From assembly GCA_027574665.1 (NCBI GenBank), contig CM050648.1:42317700-42381699 (forward strand): 64,000 nt of DNA, read 5' to 3'. The position numbers and the translations under genes are program-made. Under the pieces are notes generated by a model. That model was given only the letters and a program-made list of their open reading frames with translations. It had not been told where the DNA came from and searched no databases. This DNA comes from Rhynochetos jubatus (lineage: Eukaryota > Chordata > Aves > Eurypygiformes > Rhynochetidae). Positions 12,971 through 25,299 of this stretch are shown in pieces (within the stretch, counting starts at the first letter, position 1; every line of letters begins with the position of its first letter).

Positions 12971-15900
12971 GGGTACGATTTCCAGTGCCCTTGGCTTACA
13001 GTGAGAGGACGACTCTCCCATTTGCTAATGCCTCGGGTCAAATCTACAAGTCAAACCAAGTTTTGCATGGCTCTGCAGCATGAGAAATAACAATTGTTAA
13101 GACAGCATTTGATTAAAGAGGTGGGTAAGCAAGCATGGAAAGAACAGAGCTGGCTTCCAGTGTTGAGACAGCCTTATACACGGAATAGCACCTGCAGGAA
13201 AATGTAGTGATGCTCATTTGTTAGAATAAATATTAGCTTGCTAATAATACACAACTGCAAGAACAGACAGCAAAATATCTGTCCCCTCAAGCAGAACAAA
13301 TTACACCGAGGATGGTTTCTGCTCTTGAGAATCAACAGGAATTGATATAAAAGAACTGCAGTCCTGTTGAAGAAGAACTGCAGTGGGACAGCAGATCTGT
13401 GCTTGCTAATCCAACCTGATTCCCAGTTAGTGGCTGTTCTGTGAGTCACAAATGATCTCAGAAGCAAAGGATGTTTACTTCTAGGTTGCTAGGGGCATAT
13501 ACCAAGGCTTTGGAGTGATGAAGTAAGACCAGTTCAGCAGCACAATAGGACCATTATCCTTAAAAATGTTCCTGCCTTGCGCTTGATAACATTACTTCAG
13601 TATTTGCATCTTTACCTTGCTTGTCCTTCTCTAACTACAGAGAAGATCTCAATAGCCAGGTGTCACAGAAAGGAATTTTTGAGTTTTGTATTATGACATG
13701 GGAAAAGAAAGTCTGTGAGATAACCTGAGCGTTGTCATCTCTCGTTGGTGGGGTTTGCATATGAAACTCATAAGCACAGGAGGAAAATGGAAGCAAAGAA
13801 AAAGATCAGACCAGTCTCTAGCAAATTTTGCAAACTTGTTTGAATGAATCTTTGAAGAAGATTCATGTCATGACACGCAACACTTACAGATCACGCATGA
13901 GGCTATGGATGCCTCCATAGTGATTTCTGCTGAAACAGGATGATAGAGTCCCTGCTTCTAAACAGGAAAGAATTGACGATAACTTCTAATACAGTTGAAA
14001 GTCCTTCAGCAGTAATTTCCATGATGAGCTGAATGACAGAATACCTGAGCATGAACAAATACTATGAGGGTTCACCTACTCTTAAAGATTCACAGCTTTT
14101 CCCTAATTATAATAAGGCTTCTACCACATCATCTACTCATCTCCATCTTTTCTATTTTCCCTGCTCTACACCTTGACAAGTGCACACCTCCCCATATAGG
14201 TGCTCCTCAGCTGTGCATGAAGAAGTTATGATGTGAGGACTATTAGCACTAAAGGAACATGCACCTGCAAATCCACTATTTGCTTATGGATGTAATGCAT
14301 GAGAAACTGAGAGCATGAGAAAATGGATGAGCACTTGAACAACACCAAATCTATAATATTCCGTATACAGAAAAGCCCATCTGAACCTATTTTAAGCCTT
14401 AAATTCTTCTGTGGAAGCCATCTGAGATTTATTATCTGTAAAGAACATAATTTTAAAAAGTTCTTTGACCTATAATCCATTCTAAAGATCTATGATTTAT
14501 AAATTTAACAAACACTCATACAAAATCCTTTGTTTGAGACATCTTTTTGTCTTATTGCTAATGAACAACTCCTGTCAATATTTAAGAAGTGTCTTTCACT
14601 GTCTCCCTGTGAGTTCCAGTTCATTCTCATATATCTAGAATTTTCTCAGTCAACATCTTTCCTAGAGGAGAGAGAAATTGCACCATAAATAGTATTTTGG
14701 CATTAAGGTTTGTTGGTTAGGTTTTGTTGGGTTTTTTTTTTTTTGCTGTTAAAAGACTCTGCTCCTCCCTTTATTTGCTGAAACAGCAGGGGCAGCTTTT
14801 CCACAGTGTTTCACAAACATCTCTTAATCCTGACCAAAGAATCGTTTCTTTGCTTTTGCGGTTTTTTGATCTCTGGCCTCCCTGCCAAGGTTACCAGTGG
14901 AGGTTCTTCCACAATAAAACGTGTGTACAGATTACTCATAGGTGTACATGCACGTGCATCCTGTGCAGTTGGACCGGAGCGGGCTGTGGCAGCACGCTGT
15001 TTGAAAACTCTGTCCTGGGTAAAGCCAGACTGTGAGCTCTTGCCAAGTCCTGTGTTGCTGCAACTGTGTTCCTCTGAGTACCAGAGTTAGGTTAAGTATT
15101 AAACCACCCACCCACTCCTTCCTATTGATTTTTATCACCTGCAAGTGTACTAACCTACATCCTTCCTGCTTATGAAAGGATTTAAATGCTTTACTGATCA
15201 CATGCCTGTCTTTATTACAGAGATCAGGTTTGGTACAGCCAACATCAGATTCCTTTTTCCCTTCTGCTTCATGTCAAAGTAGCCAAAATCCACCTTATGA
15301 TTAAAGGCAATGAATAAAATACCTTCTCCGCTCACTCACCCAGTTCTTTGCGCTGTTGCTGAATGGGGTATGTGTTTTATAACAGTCATTTCTCCAGGAT
15401 AAACTGTTCCATAACCAGCACAGTCATCTCAGAAGTGAAACTGTACTGCTGCTGGGTGACTTTTTCGTTGATGAGGAAATAGATGACCAGAAGGAAATTT
15501 GGCCATTTCCCCATTGATAGTAACTAGAGCTGTCTCAATCCCAGCAATTTTCTTTTAAATACAACTTCTTGCATGTTCAAAACAAATCAAATGGATGAAT
15601 GATTCATAGGATGAATGATGAAAGCTTAGCTAGGATGAATTTACTAATGTTACATTTCTTTCAGATTGATCTTTCCAGTATGGGCACCACACTGAACGCA
15701 GCTAACAATGGGTTTCATTTTTTTCCCCCTAACTGATTAATGTTTGCTCACAGGAGCTTGATTACTGTATTACAAGTCACAAATTTGCAAGATTAAAAAT
15801 GTCTGTTGAATTAATTAGCTGCAAATCAACCTAAGCAAAGCTTGACAAGTTCCAAGCTGTTCCAATAAAATAAAAAAGGAGGAATCGATAGCGGCCACAA

Positions 15901-16857
15901 ATACACGACAACATGCTGGCACTTTGAGACTATGAATAGTGGCAGCTGCCCTCTGTGCTGACAAAGGAAGATTTTTCATTGCTCATACAGCGCTGTCTAA
16001 AGGCTAAATCCTGCCCAGATCAGTGTGGCAATCTCACCGATGGCTAAAGTGTTCTCGGTGAAATATCTCCTATGGGGCGGCCCACTAATCCAGAGGGAAC
16101 TGGAGCTGGAAATGAGCTGCTGATCTGTCTTCCCTTTCAGCAAGAGCCAAGACCCACAGTGCTGGCACTGGGACTGATGACATGCAGACGCTGGCCAACA
16201 TGAAGGCTCTGTGTGTCCCAAAATGGGGACGACGTTGGGACTCATCAGTGACTACTTTGGAACTTTTCTTCTGTAGCTGCTGCCATTGTCTGACCCAGTC
16301 ACTGGGACAACTCTAGATCTATCGGGCCATAAATCAGTTCCTGTTGGAAAGTTACTAATCTTCTCAAGCCCGTAATGCTGAATGGTGACTCAGGCCAGGA
16401 ACTCAAGACGTAGACTTGAGCTGCAATGCAGCAGATGCCTTCACTGGCTACTGTTCTTTTCCTCAGCTTCATAACATTGAAAATTAATTCTTATCAAACA
16501 CTGTTTAAGAAACAATCTGGGATACACAGATAATAATGCAGAACACATGCTGAAAAAGAGCATAATTAATTAAAATGTCAGAAATAGCTACTGTGCATTG
16601 ATGGTACGTTTGACAGGGGTATTGTTTTCAAATACATGCATTTGAATTTCATCTTCAGTACATAATCCATGAGCTAGCAAATCTTTCCTTCTGACAGCAT
16701 GTATCAGGCAACTACGTATTTGTTGGATAACCAACATGCTAGTGTTTTTCAGATAAAATTCAAATAAACCATCCTAATTATTGCAGGTTATTTCCTTCAT
16801 AAACTACTGATATTGACAACTGATATTCAGTGAAACAAACAAACCCAACATTGAATT

Positions 16858-17005
16858 GCCCCATCCCTGGCAGTGTTCAAGGCCAGGCTGGATGAGGCTT
16901 TGAGCAACCTGGTCTAGTGGAGGGTGTCCCTGCCCATGGCAGGGGGGTTGGAACTGGATGGTCTTTAAGGTCCCTTCCAACCCAAACCATTTTAGGATTG
17001 TATGA
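16858..17005 (+). mobile_element. CR1 LINE, 3'-terminal fragment
   Basis: A plus-strand CR1 3' end of about 148 bp starting at the GCCCCATCCCTGG segment and running through the 3' UTR to a degenerate ATTCTATG-type tail (GGATTGTATGA). Strongly 5'-truncated. It lies antisense to XKR4, inside the candidate long 3' UTR. Confidence 0.93.
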
Positions 17006-17379
17006 AACAAATGGTTTAATTGGTCCCTTTGCCTTTTGTCTATATGTTTTTCTTCTTGATTAAGTAGATGTGATAAAACCTTATTATTTTGTACAAATAC
17101 TTTTTCTTTGACTCTATTCTTTTACCAAAATATTTAAGATTATGAAATACAGCATTAGACATATTTTCTTCACAACCTTTCATTAAAGTACTGGCATAAT
17201 ACATTGCAAAGCTGTCTCCAATACTGACTGGAATGTGTTTTCCAATAATGTTCTTTTCTTTTTTGCAGTTATCACTTGATTACCTTTGCTGATGATGCTC
17301 CTGATGCTTCTTTTTAGGTTTAGGATTTAAATTAACTGTAAGATTGAATCCTAATAGAATCTCAGGACTCATTGAGATG

Positions 17380-17425
17380 TATATGCACACATGCATGCAC
17401 ATATATACACGTGTATATATATATT
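17380..17425. repeat. Alternating purine-pyrimidine tract with 20-bp palindrome
   Basis: A TG/CA and TA-rich alternating tract. Bases 17401-17420 form a perfect 20-bp palindrome (ATATATACACGTGTATATAT) centred on an E-box-like CACGTG. It could adopt cruciform or Z-form DNA; most likely microsatellite-derived. Confidence 0.75.
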
Positions 17426-20400
17426 TAAATTCATTTGATGCGGTAAATCTGCTGAAAAGTATGAGACATGATCCTATTATTTTTACTATGAGAAAAACAA
17501 ACACTTTCACAAAGAGTGCTTTTTATAGCACTATATATGCTCCAAACTGTGGGCACTGAACTTACTTCTTGGATTTGCCATGACCAGGGCAATTTGCACA
17601 CAACGTTGGTATAAACGTAGCACCCTGAGAAACCACGTCTGCGCCACACGCTTCATTAGACAGCATAGAGCCTGTTTGCCCTTTGCTCAGCCCAAACTGA
17701 CCTCTGTTGGGCAAAAGAGCTGGGATCGCGAAGGGGGTGCACCACAGGCTCAGGGAACTATGGCTAAGCTACATGGTGTAGCTCTGACGTACGCACGAAG
17801 TCTGCCTGAGCTCCAACAAGGAACCAGGTGAACGTGGCCGGAGTAGCATGCAGTGGATTAACAGCCCTGATTCAAGGCAGTGTGTAGAGGTTCAGGCTTT
17901 GTCACAGTGCTGACCATGTCCATACAGCTTTTGGTCAAGCTGGAAGGCGAGCAGACCCGTTTTGCATCTCCCCCAATGTTTTATTGTAGACGTGACTTTG
18001 GCTGGACGCAGGCAATGGCACTGGATCTGTGCAACAACTTGGGAGTCCTCAGCACTAAGGGGACCGAATACAGAAGAATGCTAAAAGTATGTCTACGTTG
18101 CACATGATAACTTTGCAGTTTTGCACAAAGAGGACAAACAGCCTCAAAGTAAGAGGGAGAGAGCATGCAGCTCCCTCTCCTCTAGTAGCATGCAGCCCTA
18201 TAGCCTTCCCCTGAGAGATAGTAGCTAGAGATATGAATCATTGCTAGCTGAAGAGAGAACTGAGCCTGGCTCTCCCCTTGGTCTGTGCTTACTCCAAGTC
18301 TCCTGCTGGAAAAGCAGCCATGAGTATGTCTGTGCAAAGCTCCCTCTGATAGCACCCCACAGGACCAGAGTCCTTTGGGTAAGAAGAATACCTGCTCAGG
18401 GGATGCTGGCAGGCTTCGGTGGGAGAGATAGGAGCTGAGCTACTCTGTGCTGTGAAGACTCTGAGGTGTTTCTGACCAGATTTTAGGTGCTTGAACATCT
18501 TGTGTACAAAGTTCAGGAGCTCCTGGCCAGCGCAGTTTGGAGGATCACAGTAGCCTAAGGCCCCAGTGTGCCTGCCCCGACCTCTGCGTGCCGACCTGTG
18601 CCGCAGCATGCCAGGTATCTGGCCCCCGTGTGTTGTGGCTTTCGTCCAGCCCATGCGTGAGGTTTTCCTCTCTGGGGGCTTTTTAGTGCATGAGGTGGGG
18701 GACAGAGTGCTGGGCTGTGCTCAGGCCTTGCCCTGCACGGGCTCGTAGCACCCACACGCAGCCTACATCTCGCCTTAGCACTGCGTTATGTCTCTGAAGG
18801 CTCTTCTAGACATTCAACTAGCAGCATTTTTACCTCGAGGAAACCACCTGTCAGTGAAATTATGTTCTGCAGTACCTTTTGCACACTAGATGGCTGAGCG
18901 GGCACGCATAATTTATACCAGAAATGCTTCTGTGAGGATTAGTGAAAAAATACCCCAAACCCAACACTTGTTAGAAGGATGTGCACTTCCCTACAGCAGA
19001 GCGGATGTGTAGAAAAGCTGCTAGCATGCCCACGGCTACGGCATGCCCAGAAGTAAGATCCAGAAGCAATTTTTTCCGAAGATATCAGAAGTAAGAGGCT
19101 GAAATGTACAGACACAGAAAGTGTTTGTATCCATAGCAGTCATGGCTTTGTTTCTATGAATGTAGCACCTCATCACACTCACAAATCCATTACGTTTTTA
19201 AGTTTATCCCAACCAATGCTGGAAAACAGATTTTTAGTTACACTTTGAAGTTTTTTTGGCTGTTTTTATATTACAGTGCCTCGCATGCAGAAGTTTAGAC
19301 TTGCTCTCTCTATTAGTTGGCCACTTATCTCACCTTTTCTTGTAAACATCAATGAATACAGCATCTCTAACTTAATCGTAATTATGCACAAGCTTCTGTC
19401 TTACCTCTCTAGCTCACGCAAATCACCCCATAAACATGCTAAAGAGGACTTTTTCCCCTGCATCTTGCATATCTATCCTCCTTGCTCCAGGATTCAGAGT
19501 AGGCACATAGCTCACTAATGGGTATATAAAAACCTCTGCGTAAGGATTAGCTGCTAAGCATTCAGAGCAAAATGTAAGTACAAGAGCCAAGCTTACATGT
19601 TTAGAAAAAGTTGCTTTTATTGAATGTGCTGGTCAGCAATTGGCTTTTGAAAGGATCACTGGAAATGACTGGTTTCAGGGACATTTTTCAAAGTTCCTTT
19701 AAAAGGATCACCAAACAGTAACTTGGTCAAATGGGTATATTCCTAAATGTTCGAACTAAAAAGGAAAGTAAAAGAAATGCTTGGATTCACGCTGAGTCAG
19801 CACTAAGTTCAGAATATGTATTTCAGTTTGAGCCAAGCGACACTCAGGCTCCTTGGCATGAAGCAGACCTCCAGCTGACTTCGGTTAGGAGCTGGGAAGT
19901 GACAGCTTTGACTACGGTGGTCTGAATTCACACAGTTACTCACTCAAGGCCAGGAGCCTGGTTTTCTCATATTCATATCAGTGTAACCGTGAAGAAATCC
20001 CACTAAATCCCACTAAACACCTGCAGTGAGGTCACTACTGTAAAACAAATGGCCCCAGGGGACTCCTCAAATGTTAAAAATTATTTGCAAATGATGTGTA
20101 GGTCAGTGACACTATTACCCTAACCTTGCATGAGCGAGGATGGAGAATGGAGATGGTTGTCTCCATCTCTCCTGCAATGAAATCTGCTCATACCAGACGT
20201 GAGAAATCACCTCAGAAGCAGATCACTCAGCAATCTGCAGCCAAGTGAAAACGATGACCGACTTTGATCCAAAAAAATCACTATATTTGAACTGCAGTAA
20301 TCTGTTGTGGGTTTTTTTAATTCCCAGATTTAAAAGAATCTGTTCTCATTTTGCATTTTATCTGTTTTATCAGAATAAAGAGGAATGGATTAAGTGCTGT

Positions 20401-21199
20401 AATGAAAAGACATAGTTCTATAAACAATCAAGGGAGGTTTTAATAACGGAATGTCTCTGGTATATAAATGGCTGCCACTTACTCCATTTGGCTTTCAGCT
20501 GAGAGCATGGGCTTCATGTGAGCTAGTCTAATTGCTACAATTAAGAAAATTAAATGGCTTCTTGTGTATTTAGACAATTCTTCCCACATTCTGCATTGTT
20601 ATAGCACAGAATTAGTAATTACAGTGTTGGGCTCGTAAATTCAAGGACACGTGTTGTGATTATTTTCATCACGCGCCTCTCATAGGGACTCAGACTAAAT
20701 AAGCCTGTGTAGACAGATGGATGCACAAATGCAATTTACTCTGCTTCCCACCATGCACAGGAGCAAGAGAGGCAGCAGTAGGACCCCAGCAATGTGCTGA
20801 AGTCTTTTCCTTGGCATTGTGCAGGCAGTGCCGGGGCTGCAGAGTAAATCACAGCATCTCAGCCACTCCGGATGGCACGGCTTCAGGGACGGAGTGGAGA
20901 GAGGGCAGTGGCTCTGGGAGCTGAATCCCTGGCAGAGCCAACTAAAACTCAGTACAGCGCCACTTTTAAGGCTCTTCAGGAGTTGTGTGATCGAGTCACA
21001 AACACTTCAATATTGGTTATTTTGGTTCTAAAAAAACCCAACAGGCTGGTTGTGAATATTTGCTGGCCAGTAAAAAGTAAATTAATATATTGTGTGATTG
21101 GGAGTCTCTCTCCAAATAAAGCAGCACTCACACTTTTACTACGACTCATGAATTGCTCTTTTGGGGAGATAATTATATATTGGCTAAACCATCATCTAT

Positions 21200-22130
21200 T
21201 TTAAAGAAATTTGGGTTTAAGAGCTATCTGCCACATATTAAAAATTGCAGCTCCAATAAAATTTTAATTGACCTCCTTTGCTTAAAAGTTTACAAAATCA
21301 GGCAGCTGAGGCCTAGCATTTAATTTTGGAAGGAAAGTTTTCTCAAATGTTATGGTAATTAACGAAGAGAAAATCTGTTGATTTGCCAATGAAAACAGTG
21401 TTTATATGCCATCAAGCTCATATAACCCAAGCACAGACACATAATTCTAGCACAGGAAGCATTATCTAAACTGACATAAACAAAGGTGAAAATGATTTTT
21501 TTCATTATTAAATCTTCATGAAAAAGGTATTGCACATATTTTCAAATAATTAGTTATTTTAAAAAAAAGATTATCTCATTATAGAAGAAATTTCTTTTAA
21601 AACAAGAGAAAAGGTTTATCTTACATTTTCCTATATGTTTTCTGAATGAGCATGGGTATGCGTTACCTCTCCTTTATCTAATTAGAGTGGCGAATGCTAT
21701 TTAAATTGTCTTTTCTGTAACATACAAATCCACAGCTATCAAAACTTTAGGACCAAGTCTTTAACCAGATGAGTCACTGTTAAATCTGATGGCAAATTTG
21801 TTTGATTTATTAGAACGATGCTTACATGACTCTCATTTCTAATAAAGAGATGTGATTGCTTTTCTTTACCAGAATACAATTATGAACTTTTTCGTTTATG
21901 TGTCATTCTGGAATGAAATTTAAAGACCTGTTTTCATTATTCAGAAGCAGAAGTTAAATTTTTTTGTAATTTTGTTTTTTGCTACTGCTGTCTTAATTGA
22001 ACTTTATTAATAGATCTTAAAACAGTCTGTGGTAAAAAGAATAGTGCATATTGATTATTAACTGTCCGTAAGGCCATCATGGGATTTCAACGTGGACTGT
22101 GTTTAATCTTGAGAACTTCTATAAAAAATT
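21200..22130. other. AT-rich stretch, possible conserved non-coding element
   Basis: About 900 bp without recognisable repeats or usable frames, rich in TAAT-type words. Possibly part of the XKR4 3' UTR or an enhancer-like conserved element. Composition is the only evidence. Confidence 0.2.
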
Positions 22131-22336
22131 CTTACAGCTTCTAATGCGACTGTTCGCAGCAAAGCAACTGTCCACGCAGTCATCTGAGCGTTAAGATTTC
22201 AGTGGCCATCCTGTTCTCAGTGCAAGCGTCACTGACGTTACAACCGCAACAGAGCAAGATTTTGGAGAGCAGATTTTGACTTGGTGTAAAATGATTTCTC
22301 CCCCTTCCTCAAACAGGCAGACTGAATTCTGAAGAC

Positions 22337-22391
22337 AAGCCGCGTGTACGTACCGCCACGTATGGCACTGTGCACTCAGACCCCGCGGTTG
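22337..22391. other. Local CpG cluster
   Basis: Seven CpG dinucleotides in about 55 bp, with a CRE-like half-site TGACGT about 100 bp earlier (near 22235). Unusual for the AT-rich surroundings; function unknown. Confidence 0.25.
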
Positions 22392-24672
22392 GTTGCTTAA
22401 GATAAACGTGGGGACTTTATTAAAAAAATGCTGGGAGAGTAAAGAAAGTAAACACTAGATTTTAAATGTCACATGGATAAATAACACCTCTGTGTCCTTC
22501 CTTCCAAAACCAAACAAGGGCAAATCAAACAAACTCACCCCAAACCTTCTCCAGAAACCTTGCAAGGCAAGTACCGGCCCAGACCGTAACCCTTTCAATT
22601 CTGTACGAAACCATGTGTCTTCAAGTCTGTAAGCCCTGACCAAAGGGCTCCAGAACGCTGCCCACTGTGCCTCGCTCATGCTAAAATTTCTGAGTGGGTA
22701 CAGCAGCAGCAAACACATTGAACCGTTTCCAAAAGAAACCTTAACATCTTGGATTACAAAGCTTACCATTTGCCTTGTTTGTAAAGAAAAACAGCAATTT
22801 TCTTGCGCGAGCTAGCATTTGATTTTGGAGTGAAGGCTCTACTGAATTTGACAGGAGAAAGGACTTGCTCCCAAAATCTATTTTTAGCAGTTTTTGCAGT
22901 GGTACATTTTCTGACAAAATATGAGTGTTTTTCTCTGTATAATCAGCTATATCTCCATGGAGGGAAGGACAATCACTTCGTACAAAGCTTCAGGTTTGGA
23001 CTATCAAAGAATTATTTTATTAAAAAAATTATTGCAGAGGCAGTTGCCCACTGCTTAATTTGAAAATACCTAAGAAACCCTTGAAGCACAGGTGTTTTCT
23101 GTGTAAAGTTCCCTCTGACTTACAGATTCCTGTACTTCCACAGCGGTTTTGTTTTGAGGAACTCGCCCCAGCAAAGAACAACAGGTATTGAACGTTTCAC
23201 TAATTAAAAAAGTCAACATTAAAAATGGCTAATTGAACGCATACAAACGAACACAGGCTGTGTATCTTCGGCCATCTCGTCGTACAAATATTAGTAACAG
23301 GAAAGACTGAAATTTACCCAGCAGCATATACAGCAGTGACTACACTGGATATACCTGACAGTGAAGGTTACAATACCAATCATCAGGTCTTCTCCATCCT
23401 GACAATGCCATTTACAACAGTAACTCTTCAGTTCTGCTTCGCTCTCCTAAAACGGATGGAAATAGTTATAGCACATTGTTTTTTATGGAATCGCTTGGTG
23501 TCTTTACAAGCCACTTACATTTGAAGCAGGATCCATGGTTTATATTCTAAAAGTACCCATGTAGGCTTTCATATGGCATTACACTGCAAAACAAATCCTT
23601 AATGTGTGACAACCAGGTTTATATCAACCTGCAGAAGCCAGTTGATAAAATTCATGGACCAATTCTTAAAATCTAAGCTATAAAGAGAATGAAATGTATT
23701 AAAAGACTTGAGGTTTATAAAAAGTAACCTTTTTATACCATATTTTTACTTTACAAAAATATTGAAATAATTCATGAGTTTTTCACTCTGCACCAGCTTT
23801 AAAAAAAATACTATCAAATTTTGACTTGCACCTTTAATGCATCTGAAAGCACCATCAGGGGATACTTTTAACACAAAGGAGGATACCATTGACTAGATTT
23901 AGGGAGGTATTTAAAACCCAAAAGCTTGCAGCAAAAGCACTCTATTACAAGAGATTCAACGTAATTTTTAGACGTATCTGGACACAAGTCTTGAACAGGC
24001 AGAAGAGGGTCTTCCACATAACTTGCTTATATTATACTTCGGTGAATATACTTACTAAGAGGTGGCTGAAAGCCTTTAAAAAGACATCACTTTCACCTTG
24101 GGTGGGAAAAATCAGAGCTGTCTCTACACGTTGAGAACTTGACTGGTCTTTCCTGCTTCTTGTTCTGGTAGGGCTCGTGCCACTCATTATCTGTCCCTCA
24201 GGCAATATCAACCTTGCAGTTATACAATGTTTGGCACTAGAAGGGTATGGCATGTCACAGTCTCGTCACCCCTGCATACATTCACACACTGAATCATGCA
24301 TTTTCAGTCCTGAAAGAGAGAGGTTTCAGTGTGTTCATCTCCTCATGGTTTCTTCCGAAATGTCTGAATGGGGTCCTCCAAAAACTTTAGAATACGAAAA
24401 CTAGACTTCCCTGTTCTTTTACAGATATAGATATAATTTGTTTTTTTCTTTTTTTTTTGCAAATTGAACACTGAATCATGATTATCATTTAATGTACATC
24501 ACTACGTGCTAGAGCTCCTTATTTCTCCTGAAAACCAGAAGTGAGCTGCATAGGATTTCTGTTGAAAGTAACATCAAGAACTTAAATTGCATTTTAAAAG
24601 ACTTTGAAATTCCACAGAAAGCAAACAGTTCTGGTAGTATTAATGTTTATGACCTAGTTAATCAGAATTTAG

Positions 24673-24678
24673 TTTATT
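24673..24678 (-). terminator. Candidate proximal XKR4 poly(A) signal
   Basis: TTTATT on the plus strand reads AATAAA on the minus strand, about 620 bases after the XKR4 stop codon. It is the first canonical hexamer I found downstream of the stop and would give a short 3' UTR isoform. Confidence 0.35.
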
Positions 24679-24894
24679 TTCTGTTGACAGCCTTACAAAC
24701 ATGATGATGTATCTTTTTAATTAAGAACTATTTTGCAAAGCTATTCTAACCTGAACGGTTGATTTATGGGAGTGTTGAAGACTACTACGCTCCTATTTTT
24801 TCCCCAGAAAACAGTTTTCCTAAGAGCAACATTGAGTGCTACAGTTTTGTTATTTTTGAAAGGGTTTTTTTTTTGTTTGATTTTGCCATTCATT

Positions 24895-25034
24895 ATGCAA
24901 ATATCAATCATACATTTCTAAAATAAAACGCACTACTGGCTAAAGTTGAAAGCTCTGGTCCGAGCCTTCCTATTGGTTTGATTACAAGTACTGCGCAGTC
25001 AGAGCTTCGTAGCAGCAAGAGGTCGCGGGTGAGT
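24895..25034 (+). promoter_or_regulatory. Possible antisense promoter with first-exon splice donor
   Basis: In order on the plus strand: an octamer ATGCAAAT (24895-24902), an A/T-rich TATA-like stretch near 24920, an inverted CCAAT box (ATTGG, 24972-24976), an NRF1-like TGCGCA (24992-24997), several CpGs in otherwise CpG-poor DNA, then GG followed by the consensus donor GTGAGT (25029-25034). This arrangement suggests a short non-coding first exon of a transcript running antisense to XKR4, starting within its 3' UTR. No downstream exon was identified; the motifs could be coincidental. Confidence 0.3.
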
Positions 25035-25299
25035 TTCCCCAGCTGAAGTAACCGACCTGTATGTGCGGGTCAGGGTTTGGGTGTTTTTTGAGGCTTTCAG
25101 GTGATGCTGCTGTATCAGTGTCCTGCAGACAGACTGCACACAGTGGATCAAATGATAATCATGATGGTAGCCAGACTAAGAACACTACAGCTTGCTGCTC
25201 TACTTGTGGTACACAGTTTAGTTATTCCTACAGCCCTACTGTCAACCCTCAAATCGGACTGCAACGTCGGAGCTTCTTCAAGCTGCGGTTTTGTTTTCT

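Larger units (their letters stand above)
8278..25299 (-). other. XKR4: Candidate very long 3' UTR of XKR4 (~17 kb)
   Basis: Inference. After the XKR4 stop codon no coding exon, LTR or long repeat interrupts the minus strand down to a poly(A) signal at 8294-8299; the only recognised transposon is a 148-bp CR1. The stretch is AT-rich with many AT-rich blocks of UTR or conserved-element type. From memory, the human XKR4 transcript also has an unusually long terminal exon (well over 10 kb), which fits, but I cannot verify this here. A shorter transcript ending near 24.67 kb is equally possible, in which case the rest is intergenic. Confidence 0.4.
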
